Shown piece by piece: positions 1-5,263 of a stretch of DNA of 5,270 nt (the stretch's first letter is position 1; every line of letters begins with the position of its first letter). This DNA is from an uncultured Desulfobulbaceae bacterium. GTDB taxonomy: Bacteria > Desulfobacterota > Desulfobulbia > Desulfobulbales > BM004. A program made the translations under genes and the position numbers. Location of the stretch: contig CAMYJP010000376.1 of NCBI GenBank assembly GCA_947258675.1, forward strand, positions 1 to 5,270, given 5' to 3'. The notes under the pieces are model-generated. The model was not told the DNA's origin, ran no database searches, and saw only the letters and a program-made list of their open reading frames with translations.

Positions 1-9
1 GCGAGCGAC

Positions 10-50
10 GCCTATCAAACTCAATTGGCTCATCTCGCAGCCCGATAGGG
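10..50 (-). repeat. possible short attC-like hairpin at window edge
   Basis: On the minus strand, box CCCTATC (44-50) and box GATAGGC (10-16) enclose a small stem AGCC/GGCT. Spacing resembles a very short attC, but the core is GAT rather than GTT and the stem is weak. The window ends too soon to decide. Confidence 0.3.
27..48 (+). repeat. left copy of 22-bp inverted repeat bracketing the array
   Basis: A 22-base sequence beginning GGCTCATC and ending CCCGATAG. Its exact reverse complement occurs at 5168-5189. The match stops sharply on both sides of each copy. Confidence 0.85.
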
Positions 51-98
51 CGGACGGCCGCAGGCCAAGCGAGCTTCAGCGAGCGGTCCGCCCTATCG
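43..98. repeat. gene-less palindrome at the left edge
   Basis: Perfect 13-base inverted repeat (43-55 and 86-98, CGATAGGGCGGAC and its complement) around a 30-base GC-rich core that contains GGCC-GCA-GGCC and two copies of AGCGAGC (68-74, 79-85... spacing approximate). The arms contain GATAGGG (44-50) and CCCTATC (91-97), which are complementary in the same way as the R''/R' boxes of the true cassettes. It may be a minimal empty cassette-like unit or a separate palindromic element inserted at the R' box. No gene fits in it. Confidence 0.7.
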
Positions 99-196
99 TC
101 CGCCACTGAGCAGCGGCCCAAATAAATTTCAAGCTTGTACGGCCTTTACGTAAAACCGCTATCTACACGCCGTCTGCTCCAGTGGTATGGTTAGCC
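91..196 (-). repeat. attC site of cassette H, R' core altered
   Basis: The minus-strand R'' box GGCTAAC (190-196) is the exact complement of the R' box opening cassette H (906-912). The stem is clear: CCACTGGAGCAGACGG against CCACTGAGCAGCGG, with unpaired G and A in the 5' arm, the normal attC polarity. At the other end the expected GTT core reads GAT (box GATAGGG, 91-97), and this box also forms one arm of the adjacent palindrome. The site is the same length (106 bp) as the attC after gene D and close to it in sequence. Confidence 0.85.
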
Positions 197-207
197 GATT
201 CGATTGA

Positions 208-879
208 CTACAAGAGCATCGTTCTCCGTTGCCAATTGAGCGAGACACCTATCTTCCTTGAGAAATCCCCGTCCCAGTCCGGCTCGAAACCGTGTTCACG
301 GAGGCAGTTACAGACTTCTCGGGCAATACCCAGGGCGTTACTTTCATACACATCGGGAGCAACATCTGAGTCACCTGGCGAGAACCATCCATAGGCGAGA
401 TAGACAGACAAATGCGTACTCTCAGCTAGCATTTCAGCCATGTTTTGATCGATGAAGAAGGCATACCCACGAACCCGATCACGAAAGCCAGGGTGTCGTC
501 GGTCGATTTCGTCTATGCGTTCGGGAAGCTCTGCTCCGGTGCAGGTATCGCAACAAGGAGAAACTTGCCACAAAAGAATGCCGCGACCTCGCAAGTCCGC
601 TTCGACACGATCAAAGCAATCGCAATCCGTATCACGCGGCCAAGCCTCCTGCTCGGCTGAAAGCATTGCAGAGGCCTTTTCGAGCTCGTCAGCCGCGAAC
701 TGGATAAACATGTCCCACTCATCCTCGGGACACTCGTCCTCGATATAAACTTCACGGCAGATTTGTAGGATGTCATCGCGGTCAGAATTTGCCAGTCGAA
801 CTTCACCCAAGACCAGAGTGCGAAGCGTCTCCCGAAGATCATCTCTCGCGCTGTCGTTCCAAGTTGGGCTTTCGGTCAT
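208..879 (-). CDS. DUF6891-like cassette protein (gene H, 223 aa)
   Basis: Soluble, acidic protein of unknown function. The second half resembles DUF6891 as I remember it: a Cys cluster CCDTC at residues 109-113, then RGYAFF at 137-142, LAYGWF at 161-166, and a C-terminal stretch with DWDGD (201-205) and NWQRR (215-219). A further DTDCDCFDR motif lies at 83-91. The paired cysteines could bind metal, but that is inference. There is no signal peptide or membrane segment. The reading frame stays open upstream through the preceding attC as far as 1116, but the first ATG beyond the R' box (at 879) is the sensible start; a weak GGGA lies about ten bases before it. The stop is 11 bases before the R'' box of its own attC (91-196). 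This is the last gene of the array in transcription order. The family assignment is from pattern memory and is moderately sure; the CDS itself is well supported. Confidence 0.82.
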   Translation of the reverse strand: MTESPTWNDSARDDLRETLRTLVLGEVRLANSDRDDILQICREVYIEDECPEDEWDMFIQFAADELEKASAMLSAEQEAWPRDTDCDCFDRVEADLRGRGILLWQVSPCCDTCTGAELPERIDEIDRRHPGFRDRVRGYAFFIDQNMAEMLAESTHLSVYLAYGWFSPGDSDVAPDVYESNALGIAREVCNCLREHGFEPDWDGDFSRKIGVSLNWQRRTMLL

Positions 880-905
880 AATCAAGGATTCCCGTAAATT
901 GTCTC

Positions 906-1033
906 GGCTAACGCCGGCGGTCAGGGGCAGCCAGGGCTTCCGCTGACCTTTTTCAAAAATGACGAATTGCAATTTCAAACAAACTTTAGTAAGTGCCTCG
1001 GCCCTGGCTGTCACCTGAACTGCCTTGTTGTGC
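906..1033 (-). repeat. attC site of cassette G (CcbP)
   Basis: R' GTTAGCC (906-912) and R'' GCACAAC (1027-1033) on the minus strand bound a 128-bp site. The arms pair as TCAGGTGACAGCCAGGGC against TCAGGGGCAGCCAGGGC, with one extra A in the 5' arm, leaving a long variable central region. The length is close to that of Vibrio-type repeats, but the sequence is different. Confidence 0.9.
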
Positions 1034-1039
1034 CATGCA

Positions 1040-1369
1040 TCAGTAAAATTTATACCCCATGTTAACCCAATAGTGCCAATCTTCAACTGCTTCAATAGTC
1101 TGTACATCAGTCGCACTAATTGGTGTAAGCTGTGAAAATGGAACTGCTAAACCATCTCTTTCCCATCGTATAGTAACGAACATTTCTCTCCCACAATCTT
1201 CTTCAGGAGCCATTCCAATGACATCAACTTCATCCTTTACAAGAAGTGGTGAGATAGCTCGTTTTTCACTACAGATGGCTGTATATGGGAAATGAATTTT
1301 GTCCTCAAGGTAATAGTACCAACCCATGGCCTGTTCTTCAGGACCGTTTGCATCAACTATGATTTCCAT
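1040..1369 (-). CDS. CcbP-family calcium-binding protein (gene G, 109 aa)
   Basis: Matches the Calci_bind_CcbP family (named for the cyanobacterial calcium-binding protein CcbP), whose members are common in integron cassettes. Recognisable blocks in order: EIIVDANGPEEQAMGWYYYL (2-21), RAISPL (37-42), GMAPEEDC (52-59), MFVTIRWERDGLAVP (63-77) and DWHYWVNMGY (97-106). The many acidic residues fit calcium binding; a role in cassette hosts is not known to me. The ATG at 1369 has a good ribosome binding site, GAGGAG, nine bases upstream. The frame upstream (D-K-E-R-E-E-R-I-A) looks like the usual family N-terminus but contains no standard start codon before an in-frame TAA, so this version is probably a few residues shorter than its relatives. 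It sits between attC boxes GTTGTGC (1450-1456) and its complement (1027-1033). Confidence 0.9.
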   Translation of the reverse strand: MEIIVDANGPEEQAMGWYYYLEDKIHFPYTAICSEKRAISPLLVKDEVDVIGMAPEEDCGREMFVTIRWERDGLAVPFSQLTPISATDVQTIEAVEDWHYWVNMGYKFY

Positions 1370-1384
1370 AGCGATGCGCTCCTC
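1370..1384 (-). promoter_or_regulatory. ribosome binding site of the CcbP-type gene
   Basis: GAGGAG (1379-1384, minus) lies nine bases before the ATG at 1369. It supports this ATG as the start over any upstream non-ATG codon in the extended frame. Confidence 0.7.
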
Positions 1385-1449
1385 ACGTTCTTTATCCTTT
1401 TTTTGGTTTTATCATGGCCAAATCTCATCTTATGGAACTGGAATTTTGG

Positions 1450-1541
1450 GCACAACGGTGAGCTGACCTGGCGCGGCGCTCCAAACGTTAGTTTTTTGCA
1501 ACCGCTGTCACCCCGCGATCAGGTCAAGCGTTTGGTTCGGT
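1450..1541 (-). repeat. attC site of cassette F
   Basis: R'' ACCGAAC (1535-1541) and R' GTTGTGC (1450-1456). The arms GCTTGACCTG and GCTGACCTG pair with one extrahelical T in the minus-strand 5' arm. The 5-base spacers next to the R boxes are unpaired, as in standard attC sites. The stop codon of gene F lies within the stem. Confidence 0.92.
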
Positions 1542-1869
1542 TTTCATTCCGGACTGCAACTACGATCGGCAAAAAGGTAAGCACAAGGGACAGTGCCTTG
1601 AGCTTTTCCATCTGAAATCGAGTCAAGATCCAGCGTGCCCAAGGGACCACAACTGAAACGACAGCAATCCAGAAAACCTCGACAACAAAATTGGATAAAG
1701 AAACAGTTGATCCCACGTTGGACATGGCAAGAGGGAACCAGGCAGCGCCACCTGTGAATGGGTATGCATAGTCCCACCACGTTGTATGCTGCCTCTTCTG
1801 TAACATGACCGTCGGTGGTACTGCCACAACAGCAATGAGCAAGAACCAGATTAAGGAGAAAACTATCAT
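1519..1869 (-). CDS. small hydrophobic membrane protein (gene F, 116 aa)
   Basis: I do not recognise a named family. The protein has a strong N-terminal membrane segment (about residues 4-23), a Trp/aromatic-rich stretch (WWDYAYPF at 31-38, AAWF at 42-45), a second clear membrane segment at about 60-80 and a third at about 91-106. The C-terminus is basic (RNENRTKRLT). It is likely an inner-membrane protein with three helices; topology is inferred. The start at 1869 lies 13 bases past the R' box (1883-1889) with only a weak GAG as a possible ribosome site, typical of cassette genes. The stop codon falls inside the stem of the cassette's own attC (1450-1541). The R' box GTTCGGT and R'' box ACCGAAC are exact complements, so the gene is a complete cassette. 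Confidence 0.8.
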   Translation of the reverse strand: MIVFSLIWFLLIAVVAVPPTVMLQKRQHTTWWDYAYPFTGGAAWFPLAMSNVGSTVSLSNFVVEVFWIAVVSVVVPWARWILTRFQMEKLKALSLVLTFLPIVVAVRNENRTKRLT

Positions 1870-1882
1870 GTCGTCATCTCAA

Positions 1883-2011
1883 ACCGAACGGGGAGCTAAG
1901 GGGCCGGGCATTTTCCAAACACAGTTTAAATCAAAACCTGAAAAGTTGTATTTAGATATACTCACCAAATCGGCACGACCCGCCCGGTCCCACTTAAGCG
2001 CTTTGTTCGCT
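1883..2011 (-). repeat. attC site of cassette E (YggL-like)
   Basis: R'' AGCGAAC (2005-2011) and R' GTTCGGT (1883-1889). The arms GCTTAAGTGGGACCGGG and GCTAAGGGGCCGGG pair with an extrahelical T and further bulges. The central region of about 80 bases is AT-rich. The end of gene E, including its stop, is inside the site. Confidence 0.92.
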
Positions 2012-2344
2012 CTGGTCATCTATATCCTCGTAGTCGCCATACCAGAGGTCGAAGAGTGGCCCTGCTCTCCATCCTTCAATATCTGACCTCGCATCAAGCC
2101 ATGCGGTCACTCTCGCGAACTTGTTCTCAGGGTTTTCAGACATCCTGCCAAGCTCCACGATGACATCTATCTTGTCATCTGAAAGAGAACCACCGCAACA
2201 GCATTCGTTACCTTCAATTGCTTCAATGATGAAAGCGTCCTGAAACGAGTCGGCATCCATCTTTGTATTGCGGATCGCAATGAGTTGACGGCCCCATTCC
2301 GCAAATTCACCTAGATGCTTTTTCTTGCGTAATCTTTTCTTCAT
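1994..2344 (-). CDS. YggL/DUF469-family protein (gene E, 116 aa)
   Basis: Resembles YggL, a small protein of Gammaproteobacteria and relatives that associates with the 50S ribosomal subunit. The family pattern is visible from end to end: basic start RLRKKKHLGEF (4-14), the acidic helix DSFQDAFIIEAIEGN (32-46), a Gly-rich turn CCCGG (48-52), the helix KIDVIVELGR (58-67), AWLDAR (81-86) and the closing PLFDLWYGD (96-104). Length is close to the usual 105-115 residues. The CCC run is unusual. The start ATG at 2344 is only seven bases past the R' box, with no Shine-Dalgarno sequence, so translation may depend on coupling or a leader outside the cassette. The stop TAA lies inside its own attC stem, so the final residues are encoded by the recombination site. 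It is a second, mobile copy of a normally chromosomal gene type; its effect on ribosomes is not known. Confidence 0.88.
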   Translation of the reverse strand: MKKRLRKKKHLGEFAEWGRQLIAIRNTKMDADSFQDAFIIEAIEGNECCCGGSLSDDKIDVIVELGRMSENPENKFARVTAWLDARSDIEGWRAGPLFDLWYGDYEDIDDQSEQSA

Positions 2345-2351
2345 TTTTTTG

Positions 2352-2457
2352 AGCGAACGTCCGCCAATGAGCAGCGGCCTAAAAATATGCCAAGCTTGCA
2401 GGGTCTTTACGATAAACCGCTATCTACACGCCGTCTGCTCAAGTGGCATGGTTAAAG
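2352..2457 (-). repeat. attC site of cassette D
   Basis: R'' CTTTAAC (2451-2457) and R' GTTCGCT (2352-2358). The arms CCACTTGAGCAGACGG and CCAATGAGCAGCGG pair with unpaired bases in the 5' arm. The R'' box is not the complement of the R' box that opens cassette D (GTTATGT), so this cassette may be altered. Over 96 bases (2359-2454) it differs at about 13 positions from 98-193 in the attC of cassette H. Confidence 0.88.
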
Positions 2458-3668
2458 CCAAACATTGCAATATAAAATATAACTGCTAAGACGATTCTTA
2501 AGGCTGCTATAAAAATCTCAATGATTATAGACTCCATTTTAAGCGGGTGGATGTAGATTCCTAATACACTGTTCAAAAGTGAAGGCAAGAAAAGTATTAA
2601 TATTCCTAATCCCACGAAAATTAAATATTTTAGCAAATGATTCTTAATAAATTTGAAGGTTAATGTAAAAGCATCTAATACTTTTACATTGTTTAATATC
2701 AAGAAAAAAGGCGTACAAAAAGCAACGGCAGTTACTGTGGCGTTAAAATAAGTAAAAAAAGACGACAAATTTAGCAATATTGATCGCGTAGCTGAATGCC
2801 CTATGTTTATTTCGAGAAATGAACTTAGCGTAATTGGGAATAGAGCAGCAGATGGGATATATCCAACCACCGCAAATATTATATTGATTAAGAAAAGGGG
2901 TTTCAATATACTTAGTGATCTGTTCAATAGTACATGGAAATTTTGCTCCTCTTCGAGAAAACCGCCTCTTACACTAAAAAGAATAAATCCTTCAATAAGT
3001 GAAAATAATGAAAGGCTCATTATTCCTATCAGAATCATAGCTGGGATAACAATGATGAGAAAAAAAAGTTCAATATTTCGCTCCCTTGCTAAGTATATGG
3101 TAGCAGCCAGAGACAAAGCTACTATCAAGAGGATTAAGGAATATTTCAAAATTTTTTCCAAAAAAGCTACATTTTTAAAATTATAGTCTTCGGAATATCG
3201 CTGAAGTCTTTTTGACTCAGCTTTGAATGTAGCGCAACATATTAGAAAAAAGCCCATAAAGATAATACTGCCACTAATGGAACCATGGTATCCATAATCC
3301 AGAAGGTTAGGCGTTTGAAACAATGTCTTAATACTATCAAAAAGGGATATCTTACCAAAAAATTCGTTTGTGAACTGGCTTAAATTAGCATCCGATAAGG
3401 CGGAAATTTCTGATCTTTGATACAAGACGATAGGGATTTTTAGCAAGTAAGCTGATAAAGTTATAAAAAGAGGCAGAAATAGTAACCAGCGCTTTTTAGA
3501 AATAATTGATAGAGAAGATTTATAATACGTTTTAATCTCGCTGAGAGATTCAAATGACTCAAAGGCAGATACAGGAAAGAAATTTTTAAGTTTTTGAATA
3601 CAAACAAAGATGAATATGCCTGAAAATAATACTATCAATAAGCCGGTCATTAAATGTTCTTCGGACAT
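2439..3668 (-). CDS. large AT-rich polytopic membrane protein (gene D, 409 aa)
   Basis: No family recognised. Hydropathy suggests about eight or nine membrane segments, near residues 6-25, 61-82, 130-147, 173-194, 200-228, 256-280, 297-326, 346-372 and 380-405, with a basic loop at 149-157 (FKAESKRLQ) and an acidic loop at 237-242 (FLEEEQ). The repeated pattern of a polar approach helix followed by a long hydrophobic pair (around 243-280 and 328-372) loosely recalls bacterial membrane domains of the YciC/DUF975 sort, but this is only an impression. The start has a good AAGGAA site nine bases upstream, better than most genes here. The gene is markedly more AT-rich than E, G and H and is long for a cassette gene. 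Its stop lies inside the attC stem. The R' box before it (GTTATGT) does not match the R'' box after it (CTTTAAC), unlike the other cassettes. Confidence 0.85.
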   Translation of the reverse strand: MSEEHLMTGLLIVLFSGIFIFVCIQKLKNFFPVSAFESFESLSEIKTYYKSSLSIISKKRWLLFLPLFITLSAYLLKIPIVLYQRSEISALSDANLSQFTNEFFGKISLFDSIKTLFQTPNLLDYGYHGSISGSIIFMGFFLICCATFKAESKRLQRYSEDYNFKNVAFLEKILKYSLILLIVALSLAATIYLARERNIELFFLIIVIPAMILIGIMSLSLFSLIEGFILFSVRGGFLEEEQNFHVLLNRSLSILKPLFLINIIFAVVGYIPSAALFPITLSSFLEINIGHSATRSILLNLSSFFTYFNATVTAVAFCTPFFLILNNVKVLDAFTLTFKFIKNHLLKYLIFVGLGILILFLPSLLNSVLGIYIHPLKMESIIIEIFIAALRIVLAVIFYIAMFGFNHAT

Positions 3669-3675
3669 TCAATGT

Positions 3676-3681
3676 TTCCTT
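3676..3681 (-). promoter_or_regulatory. ribosome binding site of gene D
   Basis: AAGGAA stands about nine bases before the ATG at 3668. It lies in a 48-base AT-rich leader between the R' box and the gene, which is longer than the leaders of most cassettes here. Confidence 0.65.
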
Positions 3682-3716
3682 GATATTTTAGTCTCGATTA
3701 AATTGAAAGATTAACC

Positions 3717-3847
3717 ACATAACGGCAGAATTGAGGGGGCGGGAAACGCATACTGAAAATAGACTATATAGCCCCCAAAGTGCACTTACCTATTTTGTTA
3801 AAAAAAGTCGCGGCCTTCTCCGCTCCCTCTCAAATGATTTGTTGGCC
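3717..3847 (-). repeat. attC site of cassette C
   Basis: At 131 bp this is the longest site here. R'' GGCCAAC (3841-3847) complements the R' box opening cassette C, and R' GTTATGT (3717-3723) opens cassette D. The arms ATTTGAGAGGGAGCGG and AATTGAGGGGGCGG pair with one mismatch and two extra bases in the 5' arm. Gene C ends within the 5' arm. Confidence 0.88.
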
Positions 3848-4231
3848 TGGCATTTCTGCTATAAATCCAATATTCGTAATTTCGTATTTTGTGAACTCAT
3901 AGTCCACCAAAAAATCCTTTATCTGATTTGTCAATTTTGCACCTATCACATTTACTTTGGAACAAGGTGGATCATGTGAATATGGTCCATGGTGCTCAAG
4001 GATTGATTCCAAAATTTCCATAAACCTGCTTTCAGGAGAATCTGTCACATCATAAATAAATGAAGTTATTCCTTCTGTGTGGTCTTCATCAGGACGAATT
4101 TCCCAAAGCTCTTTGATTATCAATTTATTGGTTGGAGAATCCACTACCCAAGCCGGTTCACGATACGGTAGGTCTCGCAATTTAATTCCAAATTCATCGT
4201 CAACAACTATGTGAACAGTATAATGTTTCAT
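3830..4231 (-). CDS. unknown soluble cassette protein (gene C, 133 aa)
   Basis: I do not recognise this protein. It starts MKHYTVHIVVDDEFGIKLRD and has no membrane segment or signal peptide. It is moderately acidic, with short beta-like stretches at 3-10, 36-43, 55-61 and 91-97, a predicted helix at 68-80, and a HHGPYSHDPPC stretch at 80-90 whose His and Cys residues could bind metal (speculative). The open frame extends upstream to a TTG at 4255, but that codon lies inside the R' box of the preceding attC; the ATG at 4231, 18 bases past the box, is the better start although no clear ribosome site precedes it. The stop TGA lies inside the attC at 3717-3847, so the last residues (GQQII) are encoded by the recombination site. 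R' GTTGGCC and R'' GGCCAAC pair exactly, marking a complete cassette. Confidence 0.78.
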   Translation of the reverse strand: MKHYTVHIVVDDEFGIKLRDLPYREPAWVVDSPTNKLIIKELWEIRPDEDHTEGITSFIYDVTDSPESRFMEILESILEHHGPYSHDPPCSKVNVIGAKLTNQIKDFLVDYEFTKYEITNIGFIAEMPGQQII

Positions 4232-4249
4232 GAGTATCCGGGTATTGCA

Positions 4250-4312
4250 GGCCAACGGAGAGCTGAGACGCGCGCGTTTTTTACGCGTCGATTCTCAAGC
4301 AATTTGTTATGG
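4250..4312 (-). repeat. attC site of cassette B
   Basis: Short 63-bp site. R'' CCATAAC (4306-4312) and R' GTTGGCC (4250-4256). The arms GCTTGAGA and GCTGAGA pair with an extrahelical T, followed by a GC-rich hairpin (ACGCG/CGCGT) around a T-run. This is the cleanest example of the attC fold in the window. Confidence 0.93.
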
Positions 4313-4615
4313 TTTATTGTCTAGTTGGCGTTCTAATTTTTCGATTCGATTTTTCAATTCGCAATATTTCTCGTACAAAAGAATTGAAACGCCTATTCCA
4401 AATAAAAAAACAAAGGCCGATAACGAAACCGCCTTGAGTCTGGTTCCAGTAATCTGGGCTTCAATACTGGAAATTATAGCCTTTATTCCTTTTGGTGATT
4501 CATACATATCTTGGGATATCTCTAATTTTTCAAGATTATTAGAAACAATGATTTCGCCAGAGATAGGCAGCGCTAAGCCGAGAAACATTAGAATATATGC
4601 GATATACTTTTTCAT
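4307..4615 (-). CDS. small membrane/coiled-coil protein (gene B, 102 aa)
   Basis: Unknown function. An N-terminal hydrophobic segment (residues 4-20, after MKK) could be a signal anchor or a cleavable signal peptide. A polar stretch follows (21-60), then a second membrane helix (61-81), and a charged C-terminal helix with heptad-like spacing (ELKNRIEKLERQLDN, 86-100) that probably forms a short coiled coil. The likely topology is a small bitopic or two-helix membrane protein that oligomerises through its tail; this is inference. The start ATG is 15 bases past the R' box GTTATGG, with AT-rich sequence and no Shine-Dalgarno match. The stop TAA is part of the R'' box CCATAAC, so the gene fills the cassette exactly. 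It is AT-rich, like its neighbour C. Confidence 0.78.
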   Translation of the reverse strand: MKKYIAYILMFLGLALPISGEIIVSNNLEKLEISQDMYESPKGIKAIISSIEAQITGTRLKAVSLSAFVFLFGIGVSILLYEKYCELKNRIEKLERQLDNKP

Positions 4616-4630
4616 GTAATTAATTTTGAA

Positions 4631-4736
4631 CCATAACGCTGCGGATCACCTGCAGGCAGCACAGCCTGCGAGGCCCCAACATACTTGACGATATACCCCG
4701 CAAGTTGTCCCTGTCAGGTGCATCCGTTTGTTAGTT
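4631..4736 (-). repeat. attC site of cassette A
   Basis: R'' AACTAAC (4730-4736) and R' GTTATGG (4631-4637). The arms GGATGCACCTG and GGATCACCTG pair with one extrahelical G in the minus-strand 5' arm. The loop contains a second hairpin, GCAGGC/GCCTGC region, near 4652-4670. The stop of gene A lies in the R'' box. Confidence 0.93.
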
Positions 4737-5156
4737 TTTTTCCAAGATTTTAAAAATATAGCCGACCTGTTCATGGCTTAAAAACATATTATTTATGAGG
4801 ATCTTCGTTCCTTGATTTGATGCAATATAACTGCCACCCATCCACCAGGGTCTGTTTTTTGAAGATAGAAGATCAACATTATTTAGCGAAATAGATATCC
4901 TTTTTGTCGTAAAAATCGTTGACCGACCAGGCCCTTCAATCTTTTCTGCATCTATGGCAATATTTTTCTCATTTGCGTCAATCAAAAAGAAACCAATCGG
5001 AATGCCCGCAATAACAACACAAAAAACGATTATCGTGTCTAAGAAACTTTTTGTGATAAATCCGTATATGATTGAAATAGTGATCCCAGTCACAGTGTGA
5101 AACAAAAAGAACCGTGAGATGCTAGCTTTAACAACGATTTTTTCATTTAAACCCAT
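4731..5156 (-). CDS. two-helix membrane protein with C-terminal PH-like domain (gene A, 141 aa)
   Basis: First gene of the visible array. Two adjacent membrane helices (about residues 16-35 and 39-59) are followed by a beta-rich soluble region with alternating short strands (IAIDAEKIEG, IFTTKRISISL, SYIASN, TKILINN) and a closing helix (SHEQVGYIFKILEKN). Two helices followed by a region of this pattern recall small bacterial PH-domain membrane proteins, but no diagnostic motif is visible, so this is inference. A NRPWWMGGSY segment (101-110) is a striking aromatic loop. The start has only a weak AGAG nearby. The stop TAA lies within the R'' box of the attC at 4631-4736. The cassette's 5' R' box reads GATAGTT where GTTAGTT would be expected from its R'' box. 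Confidence 0.8.
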   Translation of the reverse strand: MGLNEKIVVKASISRFFLFHTVTGITISIIYGFITKSFLDTIIVFCVVIAGIPIGFFLIDANEKNIAIDAEKIEGPGRSTIFTTKRISISLNNVDLLSSKNRPWWMGGSYIASNQGTKILINNMFLSHEQVGYIFKILEKN

Positions 5157-5167
5157 AGCTCTGCAAA

Positions 5168-5189
5168 CTATCGGGCTGCGAGATGAGCC
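5168..5189 (-). repeat. right copy of 22-bp inverted repeat bracketing the array
   Basis: Exact reverse complement of 27-48. It overlaps the R' box (GATAGTT on the minus strand) that opens cassette A. With the left copy it encloses about 5.1 kb, which is all eight genes and their attC sites. No matching short direct repeats were seen just outside the two copies. Confidence 0.85.
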
Positions 5190-5263
5190 GCAGTCGGCTG
5201 GGGGCGGAAATTGCGTTTTTTTGCAATTTACCGTGCCAGCCGACCGAGCGCAGCGAAGCCCGA
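5168..5263. repeat. GC-rich multi-step hairpin upstream of cassette A
   Basis: Nested inverted repeats: outer TCGGGCT/AGCCCGA (5171-5177, 5257-5263), middle GTCGGCTGG/CCAGCCGAC (5193-5201, 5236-5244) and inner AAATTGC/GCAATTT (5208-5214, 5223-5229) around a T-run. The position is that of the attC of an unseen upstream cassette, or of an attI-side element. The fold is attC-like, but the base next to the R box is fully paired and the GTT core is GAT, so it is not a standard site. The 5157-5270 stretch holds no gene. Confidence 0.6.

Noticed and set aside
880..1116. Upstream extension of gene H to a 302-residue protein
   Set aside because: The extra 79 residues run through the whole attC of cassette G and the end of the CcbP-type gene; the ATG at 879, just past the R' box, is the natural cassette start.
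1292..1615. Plus-strand open frame of 107 codons
   Set aside because: It crosses the CcbP-type gene start, an attC and the end of gene F; no gene-like features, so it is a chance frame.
2803..3186. Plus-strand open frame of 127 codons
   Set aside because: It lies wholly within the strong membrane-protein gene D on the other strand and its translation looks like a shadow, with no ribosome site or family pattern.
3680..3715. Possible internal promoter before gene D (TTAATC, 18 bases, TAAAAT)
   Set aside because: The -35 match is poor and the region is simply AT-rich; it cannot be told apart from background.
4232..4255. TTG start for gene C at 4255
   Set aside because: The codon lies inside the R' box of the preceding attC; the ATG at 4231 is 18 bases further and fits cassette layout.
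4738..4745. T-run near the end of gene A as an intrinsic terminator
   Set aside because: On the transcribed minus strand it is an A-run inside the coding end, not a T-run after a hairpin.
5240..5262. Resemblance of the minus strand here to sequence next to ColE1-type plasmid origins (TCGCTGCGCTCGGTCG)
   Set aside because: The match is about 16 bases of simple GC-rich repeat-like sequence with none of the surrounding origin, so it is most likely coincidence.
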